From the NCBI GenBank assembly GCA_964572845.1, contig CAZNFX010000007.1, positions 62,001-126,000 on the forward strand: a stretch of DNA of 64,000 nt. Reading direction: 5' to 3'. Every line of letters starts with the position of its first letter. Position 1 is the stretch's first letter. The notes below the pieces were generated by a model that searched no databases, was not told where the DNA came from, and was given only the letters and a program-made list of their open reading frames with translations. Of the stretch, positions 55,476-64,000 are shown one piece after another. The stretch comes from Bin55 sp964572845 (GTDB lineage Bacteria > Pseudomonadota > Gammaproteobacteria > Pseudomonadales > Azotimanducaceae). The position numbers and the translations under genes are program-made.

Positions 55476-55829
55476 CTAGGCGGTGCTCGGTGCTCCGGCC
55501 ATCTGCTCAATGGCAAGCTGCCTCGAATCGATTACATCCATGAGGCGCAAGAATCCTGCTATTTTCAGCACCTCCCGGACCGGTTCCGGTACAGAGCACA
55601 GGGCAAATTGAGTTCGACGCTCTTTGAGTTCTCTGGCCGTTAGCAAAATAGCCCGTAGTCCCGCGCTGCTAATGAACTCGACGAGCGACAGGTCCAGCAC
55701 TAGCCCCTTAGAGTTTTCGGCAAGCGAATCCCTGATTCCAGATTCGAAGTGTGTCGCGTTTGAGCCATCCACTCGACCAGACACAGCCAAGACCTGCACA
55801 CCATTTGAGTTGACGTTCTCGATCTCCAT
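55476..55829 (-). CDS. STAS-domain protein (anti-sigma factor antagonist type)
   Basis: The 117-residue protein starts at ATG 55829, which has a GAGG ribosome site five bases upstream; an ATG 13 codons earlier is possible. It has the single-domain STAS fold of SpoIIAA-type antagonists, with the phosphorylation-type serine in EFISSAGLRAIL at about residue 55. Such proteins bind an anti-sigma factor or another partner and are switched by serine phosphorylation. No kinase, phosphatase or sigma gene is adjacent. It lies between der and the LytM peptidase gene. Confidence 0.78.
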   Translation of the reverse strand: MEIENVNSNGVQVLAVSGRVDGSNATHFESGIRDSLAENSKGLVLDLSLVEFISSAGLRAILLTARELKERRTQFALCSVPEPVREVLKIAGFLRLMDVIDSRQLAIEQMAGAPSTA

Positions 55830-56086
55830 GACTTCCTCTGTCAATGTTGCCGATGTAGTAGTTAACAAGCTTTAGGTAGCGAGTCAGAATGTAGGGTTAT
55901 CCAAACCCGGATGCTATCGTAGCATGCTGTGTGTGTTTGAGTTCAATGGAGCGTTCATGTAGTTGGGGAAAACTTTAGGCCAACAAATGACCTGAATGCT
56001 TCAATTCAACGCCGGGATGTTTGTAAACGAAGGAACGACAGCTCCTTTGATGTAGCGCACACGCTTTATGTACGGGTAAGGTGCGT

Positions 56087-56920
56087 TCAATTTTCGTCGG
56101 ATGAAGTCGCCCGCCCACTAATTTCATTGGTTACATCGACAAACACCGCCGGATCGACTTTGGTTCCTTGCAAGCTGATGGTCCAGTGCAAGTGTGGGCC
56201 CGTGGAGCGACCTGTAGAGCCGACGGTGCCAATGGTGTCTCCCTTCTCAATTTCTTGGTCCTCCTCGACCTTGATTTCATCCAGGTGGCACATAACCGAC
56301 ATGAACCCGCTTCCATGGTCTATCACGACTGTATTGCCATTGAAATACAGGTCTCCCGTCAATGCAATGGTACCGGGAGCTGGCGATTGTATTGGAGTTC
56401 CGGTATCTGCCGCGTAGTCAATGCCCGAGTGTGGTTTGCGCGGCTCGCCATTGAAGAATCGTCGGCTACCAAATACACCTGTTATTTCTCCGGAAACAGG
56501 AATCACTAGAGGAAATAGTCCGTCCAAGAGCGGTGTCCGTCTCGCGTATGCGACTCTCATTCGTTCTGCGTCGCGTCTAATGCGATCCAAGGTTTCCTGT
56601 GGAGGAGTGACGTACTTTTCATCCGCTAGGGTAATGTGTTGTTCTGGATACTGCTTGCTCTCGACTGTCAAGGATATATCGGAGTACAAGTTGTTTGAAA
56701 AGTGAACTCGAACACTGACCTCGCCTGGTGCTTGTTCGTAAGGAATTGCAACAATCGCGACATCGTCAACCATTAGCTGCTGCTCGTCATTGAATTCCAC
56801 CGACTCGGCGCCAACTGGAATGTCAATCGCGACTACACCTCCATTTACCCCTTTGTATTCAGCACTCATTGATGTACACAGAAAGGACACGCATACGAAA
56901 ATTGCAGTCTTGTTAGTCAT
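56087..56920 (-). CDS. M23-family (LytM-type) peptidase, exported
   Basis: The protein (277 residues) begins with a signal peptide (AIFVCVSFLCTSMSA). The zinc site is intact: His164 and Asp168 in KPHSGIDYA, His243 and His245 in GPHLHW, with His212 as catalytic partner. The LytM domain takes up the C-terminal half; the N-terminal half is a beta-rich domain of unknown role. It may cut peptidoglycan cross-links in the periplasm. Its start overlaps the xseA stop by eight bases, so the two genes form a coupled pair. Confidence 0.88.
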   Translation of the reverse strand: MTNKTAIFVCVSFLCTSMSAEYKGVNGGVVAIDIPVGAESVEFNDEQQLMVDDVAIVAIPYEQAPGEVSVRVHFSNNLYSDISLTVESKQYPEQHITLADEKYVTPPQETLDRIRRDAERMRVAYARRTPLLDGLFPLVIPVSGEITGVFGSRRFFNGEPRKPHSGIDYAADTGTPIQSPAPGTIALTGDLYFNGNTVVIDHGSGFMSVMCHLDEIKVEEDQEIEKGDTIGTVGSTGRSTGPHLHWTISLQGTKVDPAVFVDVTNEISGRATSSDEN

Positions 56921-58292
56921 GATGTTTGCTTACAACCTCTGACACCTGAGCGTGAAGAGTTCCGTCCGCAATGTGTGCTTGAATCTCTTCCCCGACTTCA
57001 ACAGAAGACGTCGATCTAATCACCTGACCGAAGTCGGTATCGTCAGGCTTGGACACGACGGCAAACCCTCGATCCAACGTTGCGAGCGGACTAACCGCAT
57101 GCAAGTTTCGTCCTAAATTGGCCACATCGTTAGTCAGCGTTTTGATTCTAGATTGCACGGAGCTTGTTAGCTGCTCCAACTGGTGCTGAACGTGGGAGTC
57201 CGCTACGCGCACTTGTTGAGACGGATTTTGTCTTTGGAGAAGGCGTTGCCATTGCAAAACTTGGGCATTGTGACTATGCATTAGGCTTTGTGCCGCCCTA
57301 CTTAAGCGGGAAATTGAATTTTCGATTCGTTCTTGCCAAATGTTCAATTCACTTTTTGGATCTTTGATTCGTTTTTCTAGACTTTCAAGCACCGTTCTCT
57401 GGGTGGCGATCTGCGTCGCGGCTCGATGGTGCAAGTTGCGCTCAAAGTGGCGAAACATGGAAAGCAAATCGGCAGCATCGGGAGTTGCCAGCTCTGCAGC
57501 GGTAGAGGGAGTAGGAGCACGAACGTCCGCACAAAAGTCTGCAATGGTGTAGTCGGCCTCGTGACCAATCGCGGAAATGATCGGTACATTACTTTGAAAA
57601 ATGGCTTTGGCTACGACTTCAGAATTGAATACGTAGAGGTCTTCCAGCGAACCACCGCCACGAGTAAGAATTGCGAAATCGGGTTGTGGTTGCATTGCGT
57701 TCACATTCGAAAGTGCTTGGGCAATCTCCTGTGCGGCGGCTTGTCCTTGAACGGCCGTGGGTTCCAAACTAAGCTCAACGATGGGATAGCGTCTCCGAAT
57801 ATTCGTGAACACATCACGGGTCGCATCGCCCCTAGGCGAACTTACAACGACAATTCTTCGTGGATAGTTCGGCAGCTCTTTCTTAATCGAGTCGTCAAAC
57901 CATCCAAGTGCCATGAGCTTTGCACGAAGTTCTTCGAATGCTAGCCTTAGTGCTCCCTCGCCAACAGGTTCTATGTGTTTGACGACAGCTTGGAAGTCGC
58001 CTCTTTGTTGATATATAGAGAGTTCGGCACGAATGCGAACAAGCGCGCCATCTTCAATCGTATGCCGAACACGCTTCGCGTTGAATGCGAACATTACACA
58101 ACGAAGCGACGCACTTTCGTCCTTGAGGGTGAAGTACCAGTGTCCAGAGCGAGCTTTAGCCAAGTCGGATACTTCACCTTCGATGAGCACCACGGGAAAG
58201 GTTTCACGTAGTAGTTCCCGCACAGTCTCGTTGATTTCGCTAACGCGAAAGACCGGTTCATTCCATCCAGCGTTCGGCGAGTCGGCTTGCAT
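56913..58292 (-). CDS. xseA: Exonuclease VII large subunit
   Basis: XseA (459 residues from the preferred ATG at 58292; a GTG 19 codons upstream is possible) has the OB-fold domain at its N-terminus (RVSEINETV, then FPVVLIEGEVS), the central catalytic domain with VVVSSPRGDATRDVF and GGGSLEDLYVFN, and a long C-terminal coiled coil. The chosen start gives the normal length. The partner subunit xseB is not in the window. It is divergent from guaB, as in other gammaproteobacteria. Confidence 0.92.
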   Translation of the reverse strand: MQADSPNAGWNEPVFRVSEINETVRELLRETFPVVLIEGEVSDLAKARSGHWYFTLKDESASLRCVMFAFNAKRVRHTIEDGALVRIRAELSIYQQRGDFQAVVKHIEPVGEGALRLAFEELRAKLMALGWFDDSIKKELPNYPRRIVVVSSPRGDATRDVFTNIRRRYPIVELSLEPTAVQGQAAAQEIAQALSNVNAMQPQPDFAILTRGGGSLEDLYVFNSEVVAKAIFQSNVPIISAIGHEADYTIADFCADVRAPTPSTAAELATPDAADLLSMFRHFERNLHHRAATQIATQRTVLESLEKRIKDPKSELNIWQERIENSISRLSRAAQSLMHSHNAQVLQWQRLLQRQNPSQQVRVADSHVQHQLEQLTSSVQSRIKTLTNDVANLGRNLHAVSPLATLDRGFAVVSKPDDTDFGQVIRSTSSVEVGEEIQAHIADGTLHAQVSEVVSKHHD

Positions 58293-58783
58293 CGATTTTT
58301 TGTGCTCTTTCAGTGAACTTTTTTGCGTAGCAAAAGCAACGGTGCGCACAGTTTAAATGACAGAACTGCGTCCCTAAGACTATTGCAGATTGGATGGCAC
58401 CGAGACTCGTAGGTTGCAGGTTTGTGGTATCAATTCAGCTGAGATTGGAAACGTCCACCATTTGGTCGCAGGTGAACCTGCCACCCAGACCAATTCGCTT
58501 TGCCATGTAGGTGTTCATGGACTACGGACGACAAGTAACCTTATGTGACTGAATTAATCAACGCTTGTGAATTCGATCTGGAATTGCTTTACACATTGAG
58601 CCAGTATGTGTCATCTGTAGACGAGATTCCATTTGCCAAGAGTCCTTTTGGCCCTCTGCCTGAATAGAGACATTGACCCCGAAAGGCAATCGTCACGAAC
58701 ACGAACCTCCAATTCTGCACAGTTTCTTGTTCACAAATGCAACAGTTACGGCTAATATGCGCACTTTCACAGGAGGTACGCTT
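58293..58783. other. Divergent intergenic region between xseA and guaB
   Basis: About 490 bases between the starts of xseA and guaB. It holds a good promoter for guaB (listed separately). A 90-codon open frame on the minus strand has no recognisable feature. I see no riboswitch-like structure that I can name. Confidence 0.5.
58730..58758 (+). promoter_or_regulatory. Predicted sigma-70 promoter of guaB-guaA
   Basis: TTCACA (58730-58735) and TAATAT (58753-58758) are separated by 17 bases. Transcription would start near 58765, just before the strong AGGAGG ribosome site at 58771 that precedes the GTG start of guaB. The -35 box is five of six and the -10 box four of six to consensus. Confidence 0.5.
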
Positions 58784-60253
58784 GTGAAAAAGATAGTTAA
58801 CGAGGCATATACCTTTGACGATGTACTGCTTCGTCCTGCGTACTCCGACGTACTTCCGCACGAAGTGTCCACTTCAACTCGTCTCAGTAGAAGCATTGAG
58901 TTGAACATTCCTTTGGTCGCGGCCGCTATGGACACGGTCACGGAATCACAACTCGCAATAGCACTTGCTCAGGAAGGTGGAATAGGCATAGTGCACAAAA
59001 ACATGTCCATTGAATCGCAGTCAAGCCAGGTTCGAGTCGTCAAGAAATTTGAGGCTGGCGTGATCCGCGACCCAATCACTATCAACTCCCGTGCGACCGT
59101 GCGAGAACTTGTGGCTTTGACTTCGTTGCACCAAATCTCGGGAGTTCCAGTTGTTGACGGGGACGAACTAGTCGGAATTGTCACCAATCGTGATATTCGG
59201 TTCCAGCAAGACCTTGAAGCAAGGGTCACAGATGTAATGACTCCACGGTCCAAACTGGTCACCGCTCACGAAGGAACTTCCTCGGTCGAGATCACCGCCT
59301 TGTTGCACAGGTTCAGAATTGAAAAGGTGCTGCTAACCGACGACGCGGGCAAACTCAGCGGCATGGTTACTGTAAAGGACATCGAGAAGGCCAAAGCTTT
59401 TCCAAATGCATGCAAGGATTCCTACGGTCGCTTGAGAACCGGTGCTTCAGTCGGCACCAGTCCTGAAACGGATGATCGAGTTGCCGCACTGGTTGATGCA
59501 GATGTGGATTTGATCGTCGTAGATTCAGCCCACGGACACTCGAAGCGAGTACTCGAACGCATACGGTGGATCAAGCAAACCTATCCTTCGGTTCAAGTGA
59601 TGGGCGGCAATGTTGCCACTGTGGAAGGAGCACAGGCGATCATAGATGCTGGAGCCGATGCGGTAAAGGTTGGCATCGGGCCCGGCAGCATTTGTACGAC
59701 TCGAATTGTTAGCGGAGTTGGAGTACCTCAGGTGTCAGCAATCTCGGATGTTGTCTCCATTGCACAGCAGGAGGACGTACCAGTAGTGGCCGACGGTGGG
59801 ATTCGGTATTCGGGAGATGTAGCCAAAGCGATTGCCGCGGGGTCACATTGCGTAATGATTGGTTCTCTGTTTGCGGGAACGGACGAGTCGCCTGGCGAAG
59901 TGGAACTTTACCAGGGTAGAACATACAAGAATTACCGAGGAATGGGATCGTTAGGTGCAATGGGTTCTGACGTGGGGTCGAGCGATCGATACTTTCAAGA
60001 CAATGCCAAGGGTGCGACCAAGCTGGTTCCCGAAGGAGTGGAAGGCCGAGTACCCTATCGTGGTCCAATTGCCCCAATAATTCAGCAGCTAGTGGGTGGA
60101 CTACGAGCGGCCATGGGCTACACAGGCTGCAAGGACATAGAGGAACTTCGCAACGAAACTACCTTTGCTCCGATTACCTCGGCAGCGATGGCCGAAAGCC
60201 ACGTGCACGATGTAGCAATAACCAAGGAAGCGCCGAACTATCCAGGTACCTAG
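58784..60253 (+). CDS. guaB: IMP dehydrogenase
   Basis: GuaB oxidises IMP to XMP, the first committed step to GMP. The GTG at 58784 has a perfect AGGAGG site seven bases upstream and gives 489 residues, the normal length; the longer open frame upstream is not supported. The start VKKIVNEAYTFDDVLL is typical. Two CBS motifs fill about residues 90-205. The catalytic cysteine is Cys304 in GPGSICTTRI, and the Arg-Tyr flap lies later. guaA follows 18 bases downstream. Confidence 0.96.
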   Translation: MKKIVNEAYTFDDVLLRPAYSDVLPHEVSTSTRLSRSIELNIPLVAAAMDTVTESQLAIALAQEGGIGIVHKNMSIESQSSQVRVVKKFEAGVIRDPITINSRATVRELVALTSLHQISGVPVVDGDELVGIVTNRDIRFQQDLEARVTDVMTPRSKLVTAHEGTSSVEITALLHRFRIEKVLLTDDAGKLSGMVTVKDIEKAKAFPNACKDSYGRLRTGASVGTSPETDDRVAALVDADVDLIVVDSAHGHSKRVLERIRWIKQTYPSVQVMGGNVATVEGAQAIIDAGADAVKVGIGPGSICTTRIVSGVGVPQVSAISDVVSIAQQEDVPVVADGGIRYSGDVAKAIAAGSHCVMIGSLFAGTDESPGEVELYQGRTYKNYRGMGSLGAMGSDVGSSDRYFQDNAKGATKLVPEGVEGRVPYRGPIAPIIQQLVGGLRAAMGYTGCKDIEELRNETTFAPITSAAMAESHVHDVAITKEAPNYPGT

Positions 60254-60271
60254 GTTAGCGTTCCCGCGTCC

Positions 60272-61846
60272 ATGACCAATCAGCCGCTCGGCGCTCACTT
60301 TGAGCATGATGCAATTCTTGTCATTGACTTTGGGTCGCAATACACCCAGCTTATCGCCCGACGATTGCGAGAGATCGGTGTGTATTGCGAAATACACCCC
60401 TACGATCACGATGGGGGTCTTGTGGAGGCGCTTGCCCCAAAAGGTGTTGTGCTGTCTGGGGGTCCCGAATCTGTCACGTTAGGCGAAACTCCACGCATTC
60501 ACGAATCGCTGCTTCAAGGCACAGTTCCCATTCTGGGTATCTGCTATGGAATGCAGGCCATGGTTTCCCAGGGTGGCGGCAAAATCGAATACTCCAAACG
60601 CCGTGAATTTGGTCCAGCGGAGTTGACAGTTTGCGGCGAAAGTCACCTGTTTGATAGCTCCACGGGATCCCTCAATGTCTGGATGAGTCATGGAGACCGA
60701 GTTACGGAACTCCCTCCCGATATGCATGCGATTGCTTCCACAGATGGCTCGCCCATTGCCGCTTGCATGAGCGACGACGGCAGAAGAATTGGAGTGCAGT
60801 TTCACCCAGAGGTCACCCACACAGAAAATGGGATGGACATGCTCCAAAGGTTCGCCATAGACATTTGCGAGTGCGACCCCACGTGGACACCTGAGCACAT
60901 AGTCAATGACATTCTGAGTCGTACACGGGATCAGGTTGGAGCGGAGAAAGTCCTAGTTGGACTATCGGGTGGAGTGGATTCAAGCGTATTGGCAGCTTTG
61001 CTGCAACGCGCAATTGGCGATCAACTCACATGCATCCTTGTGGACACGGGATTGTTGCGAAAGAACGAGGTGGCGTTGGTTAGGGAACAGTTTGAGTCGA
61101 CCAATGCGTTGAGCCTGAACCTTGAAGTGGTCGATGCAAGCAAGAGGTTTCTTGAAGCATTGGAAGATGTCGAAGATCCCGAAACCAAACGAAAGATCAT
61201 TGGCAAGATCTTCATCGACGTCTTTGAAGAGGAAGCACGAAAACACAAAGGCGTAGCTTGGTTGGCCCAAGGCACAATTTATCCCGACGTAGTGGAATCT
61301 GCCGCAACTAAACATGGCAAGACCCACGTCATCAAGAGCCATCACAATGTTGGCGGACTGCCAGATCGTCTGAATCTCAAAATTCTCGAACCGCTTCGAG
61401 AGCTGTTCAAGGACGAAGTTCGGGCATTGGGCATCCAGCTGGGCCTTCCCTATGGCATCGTGAACAGGCATCCGTTTCCAGGACCCGGACTTGCTGTACG
61501 CATGGCGGGCCCCTTCCGTTCTCAATACGTGGAAATGCTCCGGGAAGCCGATGCAATATTTCTAGACGAGCTTCACGGAAACGGCTGGTATGACAAGGTG
61601 GCTCAGGCGTTTGTTGTATTCTTGCCGATTCGATCGGTAGGAGTGGTCGGCGACACGCGTGTCTACGACCATGTTGTGGCATTGAGAGCGGTGACGACCG
61701 TTGATTTCATGACTGCTGATTGGGCCGATCTGCCGCACGAATTAATTGGCAGAATCGCCAACAGAATCGTCAACGAGGTCAGCGGGATCTCGCGTGTCGT
61801 CTACGACGTGACAAGCAAGCCCCCGGCTACCATCGAATGGGAATAG
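60272..61846 (+). CDS. guaA: GMP synthase (glutamine-hydrolysing)
   Basis: GuaA (524 residues) aminates XMP to GMP. The class I amidotransferase triad is Cys91 (GICYG), His178 and Glu180 (QFHPEVT). The PP-loop SGGVDSS starts at residue 232, and the C-terminal dimer domain ends with PPATIEWE, which is the family norm. It is the second gene of the guaBA operon. Confidence 0.97.
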   Translation: MTNQPLGAHFEHDAILVIDFGSQYTQLIARRLREIGVYCEIHPYDHDGGLVEALAPKGVVLSGGPESVTLGETPRIHESLLQGTVPILGICYGMQAMVSQGGGKIEYSKRREFGPAELTVCGESHLFDSSTGSLNVWMSHGDRVTELPPDMHAIASTDGSPIAACMSDDGRRIGVQFHPEVTHTENGMDMLQRFAIDICECDPTWTPEHIVNDILSRTRDQVGAEKVLVGLSGGVDSSVLAALLQRAIGDQLTCILVDTGLLRKNEVALVREQFESTNALSLNLEVVDASKRFLEALEDVEDPETKRKIIGKIFIDVFEEEARKHKGVAWLAQGTIYPDVVESAATKHGKTHVIKSHHNVGGLPDRLNLKILEPLRELFKDEVRALGIQLGLPYGIVNRHPFPGPGLAVRMAGPFRSQYVEMLREADAIFLDELHGNGWYDKVAQAFVVFLPIRSVGVVGDTRVYDHVVALRAVTTVDFMTADWADLPHELIGRIANRIVNEVSGISRVVYDVTSKPPATIEWE

Positions 61847-61882
61847 CAAGGGAAACTTGCCCCTTCCACGAATTCCAAAATC

Positions 61883-61900
61883 CCGGCAGAGAATTGCCGG
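61883..61900. repeat. Inverted repeat (possible hairpin) after guaA
   Basis: CCGGCA and TGCCGG form a 6-bp stem with a 6-base loop, 36 bases after the guaA stop. There is only a short T-containing stretch later, so it is a weak terminator candidate at best. Confidence 0.35.
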
Positions 61901-61946
61901 CTATCGGGGTAATTGGAACTTTGTACTTGTTATTTCGCACGTTGAC

Positions 61947-61974
61947 GTGACAAACGCCTTTCACCGGGTATATT
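61947..61974 (+). promoter_or_regulatory. Predicted sigma-70 promoter of the EF-G-like gene
   Basis: GTGACA (61947-61952) and TATATT (61969-61974) are 16 bases apart. Transcription would begin near 61981, 27 bases before the ATG at 62008, which has an AAGGAAAAGGG ribosome-site stretch. It suggests that the gene is transcribed separately from guaBA. Confidence 0.45.
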
Positions 61975-62007
61975 TTCAACCTAGCTGATGAAGTAAGGAA
62001 AAGGGAC

Positions 62008-64000
62008 ATGGGCCATCAAACTCAGGACACTCTCAATGTTGCTCTCATTGGGTCCGGTGGTGTCGGAAAAACATCGTTGACGGAAGCTCTACTGCACACG
62101 TCGGGAGCGATCAACACCAAGGGATCCGTCGATGCCGGCACCACAACATCCGATCATCTTCCAAGAGAGCGAGAGGAAAAACACTCTATCGAACCATCGT
62201 TTGTGAGCTTTGAGCACGAAGGCAAGTTTCTTACGGTTGTAGACACGCCAGGATTTCATGACTTTGCTGGAAGATCGCTCTCAGTTCTTCCCGCCGTAGA
62301 GACCGCAGTACTTGTCGTTGACGCATCCGCAGGCCTGGACACCTTCGCTCTAAGGCTCTTTGGGACCGCAGGCGAACGCGGACTGTGTCGAATGATTGCA
62401 ATCAACAAGATCGATGCTGAAAACGTCGACTTGGAAGGGCTACTTGATCAAATCAAAGTATCCATAGGCTCCGAGTGCTTGCCACTGAATCTACCGGCGA
62501 ACTCAGGTACGAGCGTCGTGGATTGCTTCTTTGAACTAAATGGAGCCGAAACCGACTTTGACAGCGTTGAATCATCCCACGAGAGGATCATAGATCAGGT
62601 CGTCGAGGTGGACGAAGAGTTAATGGAACTCTATCTCGAAGAAGGTGACGAATTGCCCAAGGAGAGGCTGCATGCTGCATTTGAGACGGCATTGCGCGAA
62701 GGTCACTTGATTCCCATTTGTTTTACTTCCGCCGAAACAGATGTTGGCGTAAAGGAGTTCTTGGACGCAGGTTGCCGTTTGCTGCCCAATCCTACCGAAG
62801 CGAATGTTCCTCCCTTTACGGTAAGCAAGTCCGGCGATGAGACAGAGTTTGTTCCAGAACCGGATCCTACCAAGCCGTTGTTAGCACATGTTGTCAAAGT
62901 TTCTATCGACCCGTTTAGAGGGCGCATGGGCGTCGTTCGGATTCACCAAGGTGTTTTGAAAGCGGGTGCCCAGGTCTACGTTGACTCAGAACGAAAACCT
63001 ACCAAGGTCTCACACATATATCGACTGCAGGGCGGCAAGCAGATTGAAGTAGACGAGGCAGTAGCAGGGGACATTTGCGCGCTGCCGAGAATGGAAACCG
63101 TAGCTTACAACGGCGTTCTGCACGAGTCTCGGGATGAAGAGAGCGTGCATATGGCCCCCATCCAGATTCCCGTTCCCGTCTTTGGCAAGGCAGTTAGAGT
63201 TGCGAACGATAACGAAGCCCAAAAAGTGTCCGACGCATTGCACAACGTCGCATTGGAGGACCCGTCGTTCAAGGTCGTTCACGTTGCTGCTCTCAATGAG
63301 ACGGTTGTTCGTGGCATGGGTGAGTTGCATTTGCGAGAAATCATCAGCGGCATAGAAAAGCAGCAGGAAGTCCACATTGAAACGGACTTTCCATCCATCG
63401 AATACAAGGAGACCATCACAGTAGCCGCAGAAGGTCACAACCGACACAAGAAGCAAACCGGCGGAGCTGGCCAATTTGGCGAGGTTTACTTGAGAATCGA
63501 ACCTCTGGAGCGTGGTGGTGGCTTCGAATTTGTTGACAAAGTTGTCGGTGGGGTAATCCCGGGGCAATTCATTCCTGCTGTGGAAAAGGGAGTCAAGCAA
63601 GTCCTGGACACTGGAGCGATATCGGGGCATGAGCTGCAGGATGTAAGAGTCACCGTACATGACGGAAAGCACCACCCTGTAGATTCCAAGGAAATCGCCT
63701 TCATTCAAGCTGGACGCAAGGCGTTTCTGGATGCAGTAGCTAAAGCACGACCAATCGTAATGGAACCTGTAGTGAGCGTCACGATCAATGTTCCCAACGA
63801 CTGCATGGGAGATGTCACCGGCGACTTGGCCTCCATGGGTGGCATGGTCAATGGATCCAATGTCCTAGCAGATTCAACTACTGACATATCTGGCCAAGTG
63901 CCGCTACGCGAGATGCAGACCTACCATTCGCGATTGAGCTCAATTTCGGGCGGCAAAGGCAACTACTCGATGGAGTTTAGCCATTACGCCGCTGTTCAAT
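62008..64000 (+). CDS. Elongation factor G-like GTPase (EF-G2/FusA2 type), 3' end outside window
   Basis: About 664 codons are visible and the frame is still open at the window end. The P-loop GSGGVGKTS (residues 15-23), DTPG and NKID motifs define a translational GTPase, and the domain order and the domain IV segment HKKQTGGAGQFGEVYLRIEP follow EF-G. The switch I region lacks the RGITI of canonical EF-G and reads EEKHSIEP. This fits the EF-G-like paralogue group (often annotated FusA2 or EF-G2), for which a role in ribosome rescue or hibernation has been suggested in some species but not all. The ribosome site upstream is strong. The canonical fusA is presumably elsewhere. Confidence 0.85.
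   Translation, partial: MGHQTQDTLNVALIGSGGVGKTSLTEALLHTSGAINTKGSVDAGTTTSDHLPREREEKHSIEPSFVSFEHEGKFLTVVDTPGFHDFAGRSLSVLPAVETAVLVVDASAGLDTFALRLFGTAGERGLCRMIAINKIDAENVDLEGLLDQIKVSIGSECLPLNLPANSGTSVVDCFFELNGAETDFDSVESSHERIIDQVVEVDEELMELYLEEGDELPKERLHAAFETALREGHLIPICFTSAETDVGVKEFLDAGCRLLPNPTEANVPPFTVSKSGDETEFVPEPDPTKPLLAHVVKVSIDPFRGRMGVVRIHQGVLKAGAQVYVDSERKPTKVSHIYRLQGGKQIEVDEAVAGDICALPRMETVAYNGVLHESRDEESVHMAPIQIPVPVFGKAVRVANDNEAQKVSDALHNVALEDPSFKVVHVAALNETVVRGMGELHLREIISGIEKQQEVHIETDFPSIEYKETITVAAEGHNRHKKQTGGAGQFGEVYLRIEPLERGGGFEFVDKVVGGVIPGQFIPAVEKGVKQVLDTGAISGHELQDVRVTVHDGKHHPVDSKEIAFIQAGRKAFLDAVAKARPIVMEPVVSVTINVPNDCMGDVTGDLASMGGMVNGSNVLADSTTDISGQVPLREMQTYHSRLSSISGGKGNYSMEFSHYAAVQ

Noticed and set aside
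58673..58783. Upstream extension of guaB
   Set aside because: The strong AGGAGG site and the normal protein length point to the GTG at 58784.
1..64000. CRISPR arrays, insertion sequences or prophage genes
   Set aside because: I saw no spaced direct repeats, transposase or phage structural genes; the accessory block has none of these.

Overview
The window is a chromosomal segment of a free-living, non-enteric gammaproteobacterium, base composition near 50% GC. The evidence is housekeeping gene order: valS-holC beside lptF-lptG-RDD, queA-tgt-yajC-secD-secF-suhB-trmJ-iscS, ndk-rlmN-rodZ-hisS-yfgM-bamB-der, and xseA divergent from guaB-guaA. A FabY-type ketoacyl synthase and malate synthase G fit a Pseudomonas-like or marine relative rather than an enteric. 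I cannot name the genus. Many genes start at GTG or TTG.

Layout. 1-9.8 kb: the end of a SirB1-like gene, fabY, a moaB-type gene, a 1631-residue single-chain acyl-CoA carboxylase, a TSUP permease and a MaoC-like hot-dog protein. 9.8-22.9 kb: an accessory block, all on the minus strand, with one 1402-residue membrane protein of unknown function and four tandem paralogues of about 630 residues that are membrane- or lipid-anchored and built of helical repeats. 23.3-39.1 kb: a PhyH-type dioxygenase, hemH, hisH-hisF, a quinone oxidoreductase, valS, holC, lptF-lptG, an RDD protein, glcB, an SDR protein, tRNA-Leu(CAA), a YgjP-type metallopeptidase, a Ddn-like deazaflavin protein and an SGNH hydrolase. 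39.2-55.5 kb: the tRNA-modification, Sec, Fe-S and outer-membrane assembly genes listed above. 55.5-64 kb: a STAS protein, a LytM peptidase with xseA, guaB-guaA, and an EF-G-like GTPase cut by the window end.

How the genes work together. fabY and the fused carboxylase may provide fatty-acid initiation and a malonyl-CoA-type substrate. lptF and lptG form the LPS export permease. queA and tgt make queuosine tRNA. yajC, secD and secF form the Sec accessory complex. rodZ, yfgM and bamB serve the envelope. guaB and guaA make GMP from IMP.

The least explained part is the 13-kb block of the giant membrane protein plus four paralogous anchored solenoid proteins, which has its own promoter-like sequences and several palindromes. 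It is the best candidate for an undescribed system. Secondary points are the CT-alpha/CT-beta/BC/BCCP order of the fused carboxylase with an EAFK biotin motif, and a SuhB homologue that has lost a metal-binding aspartate.
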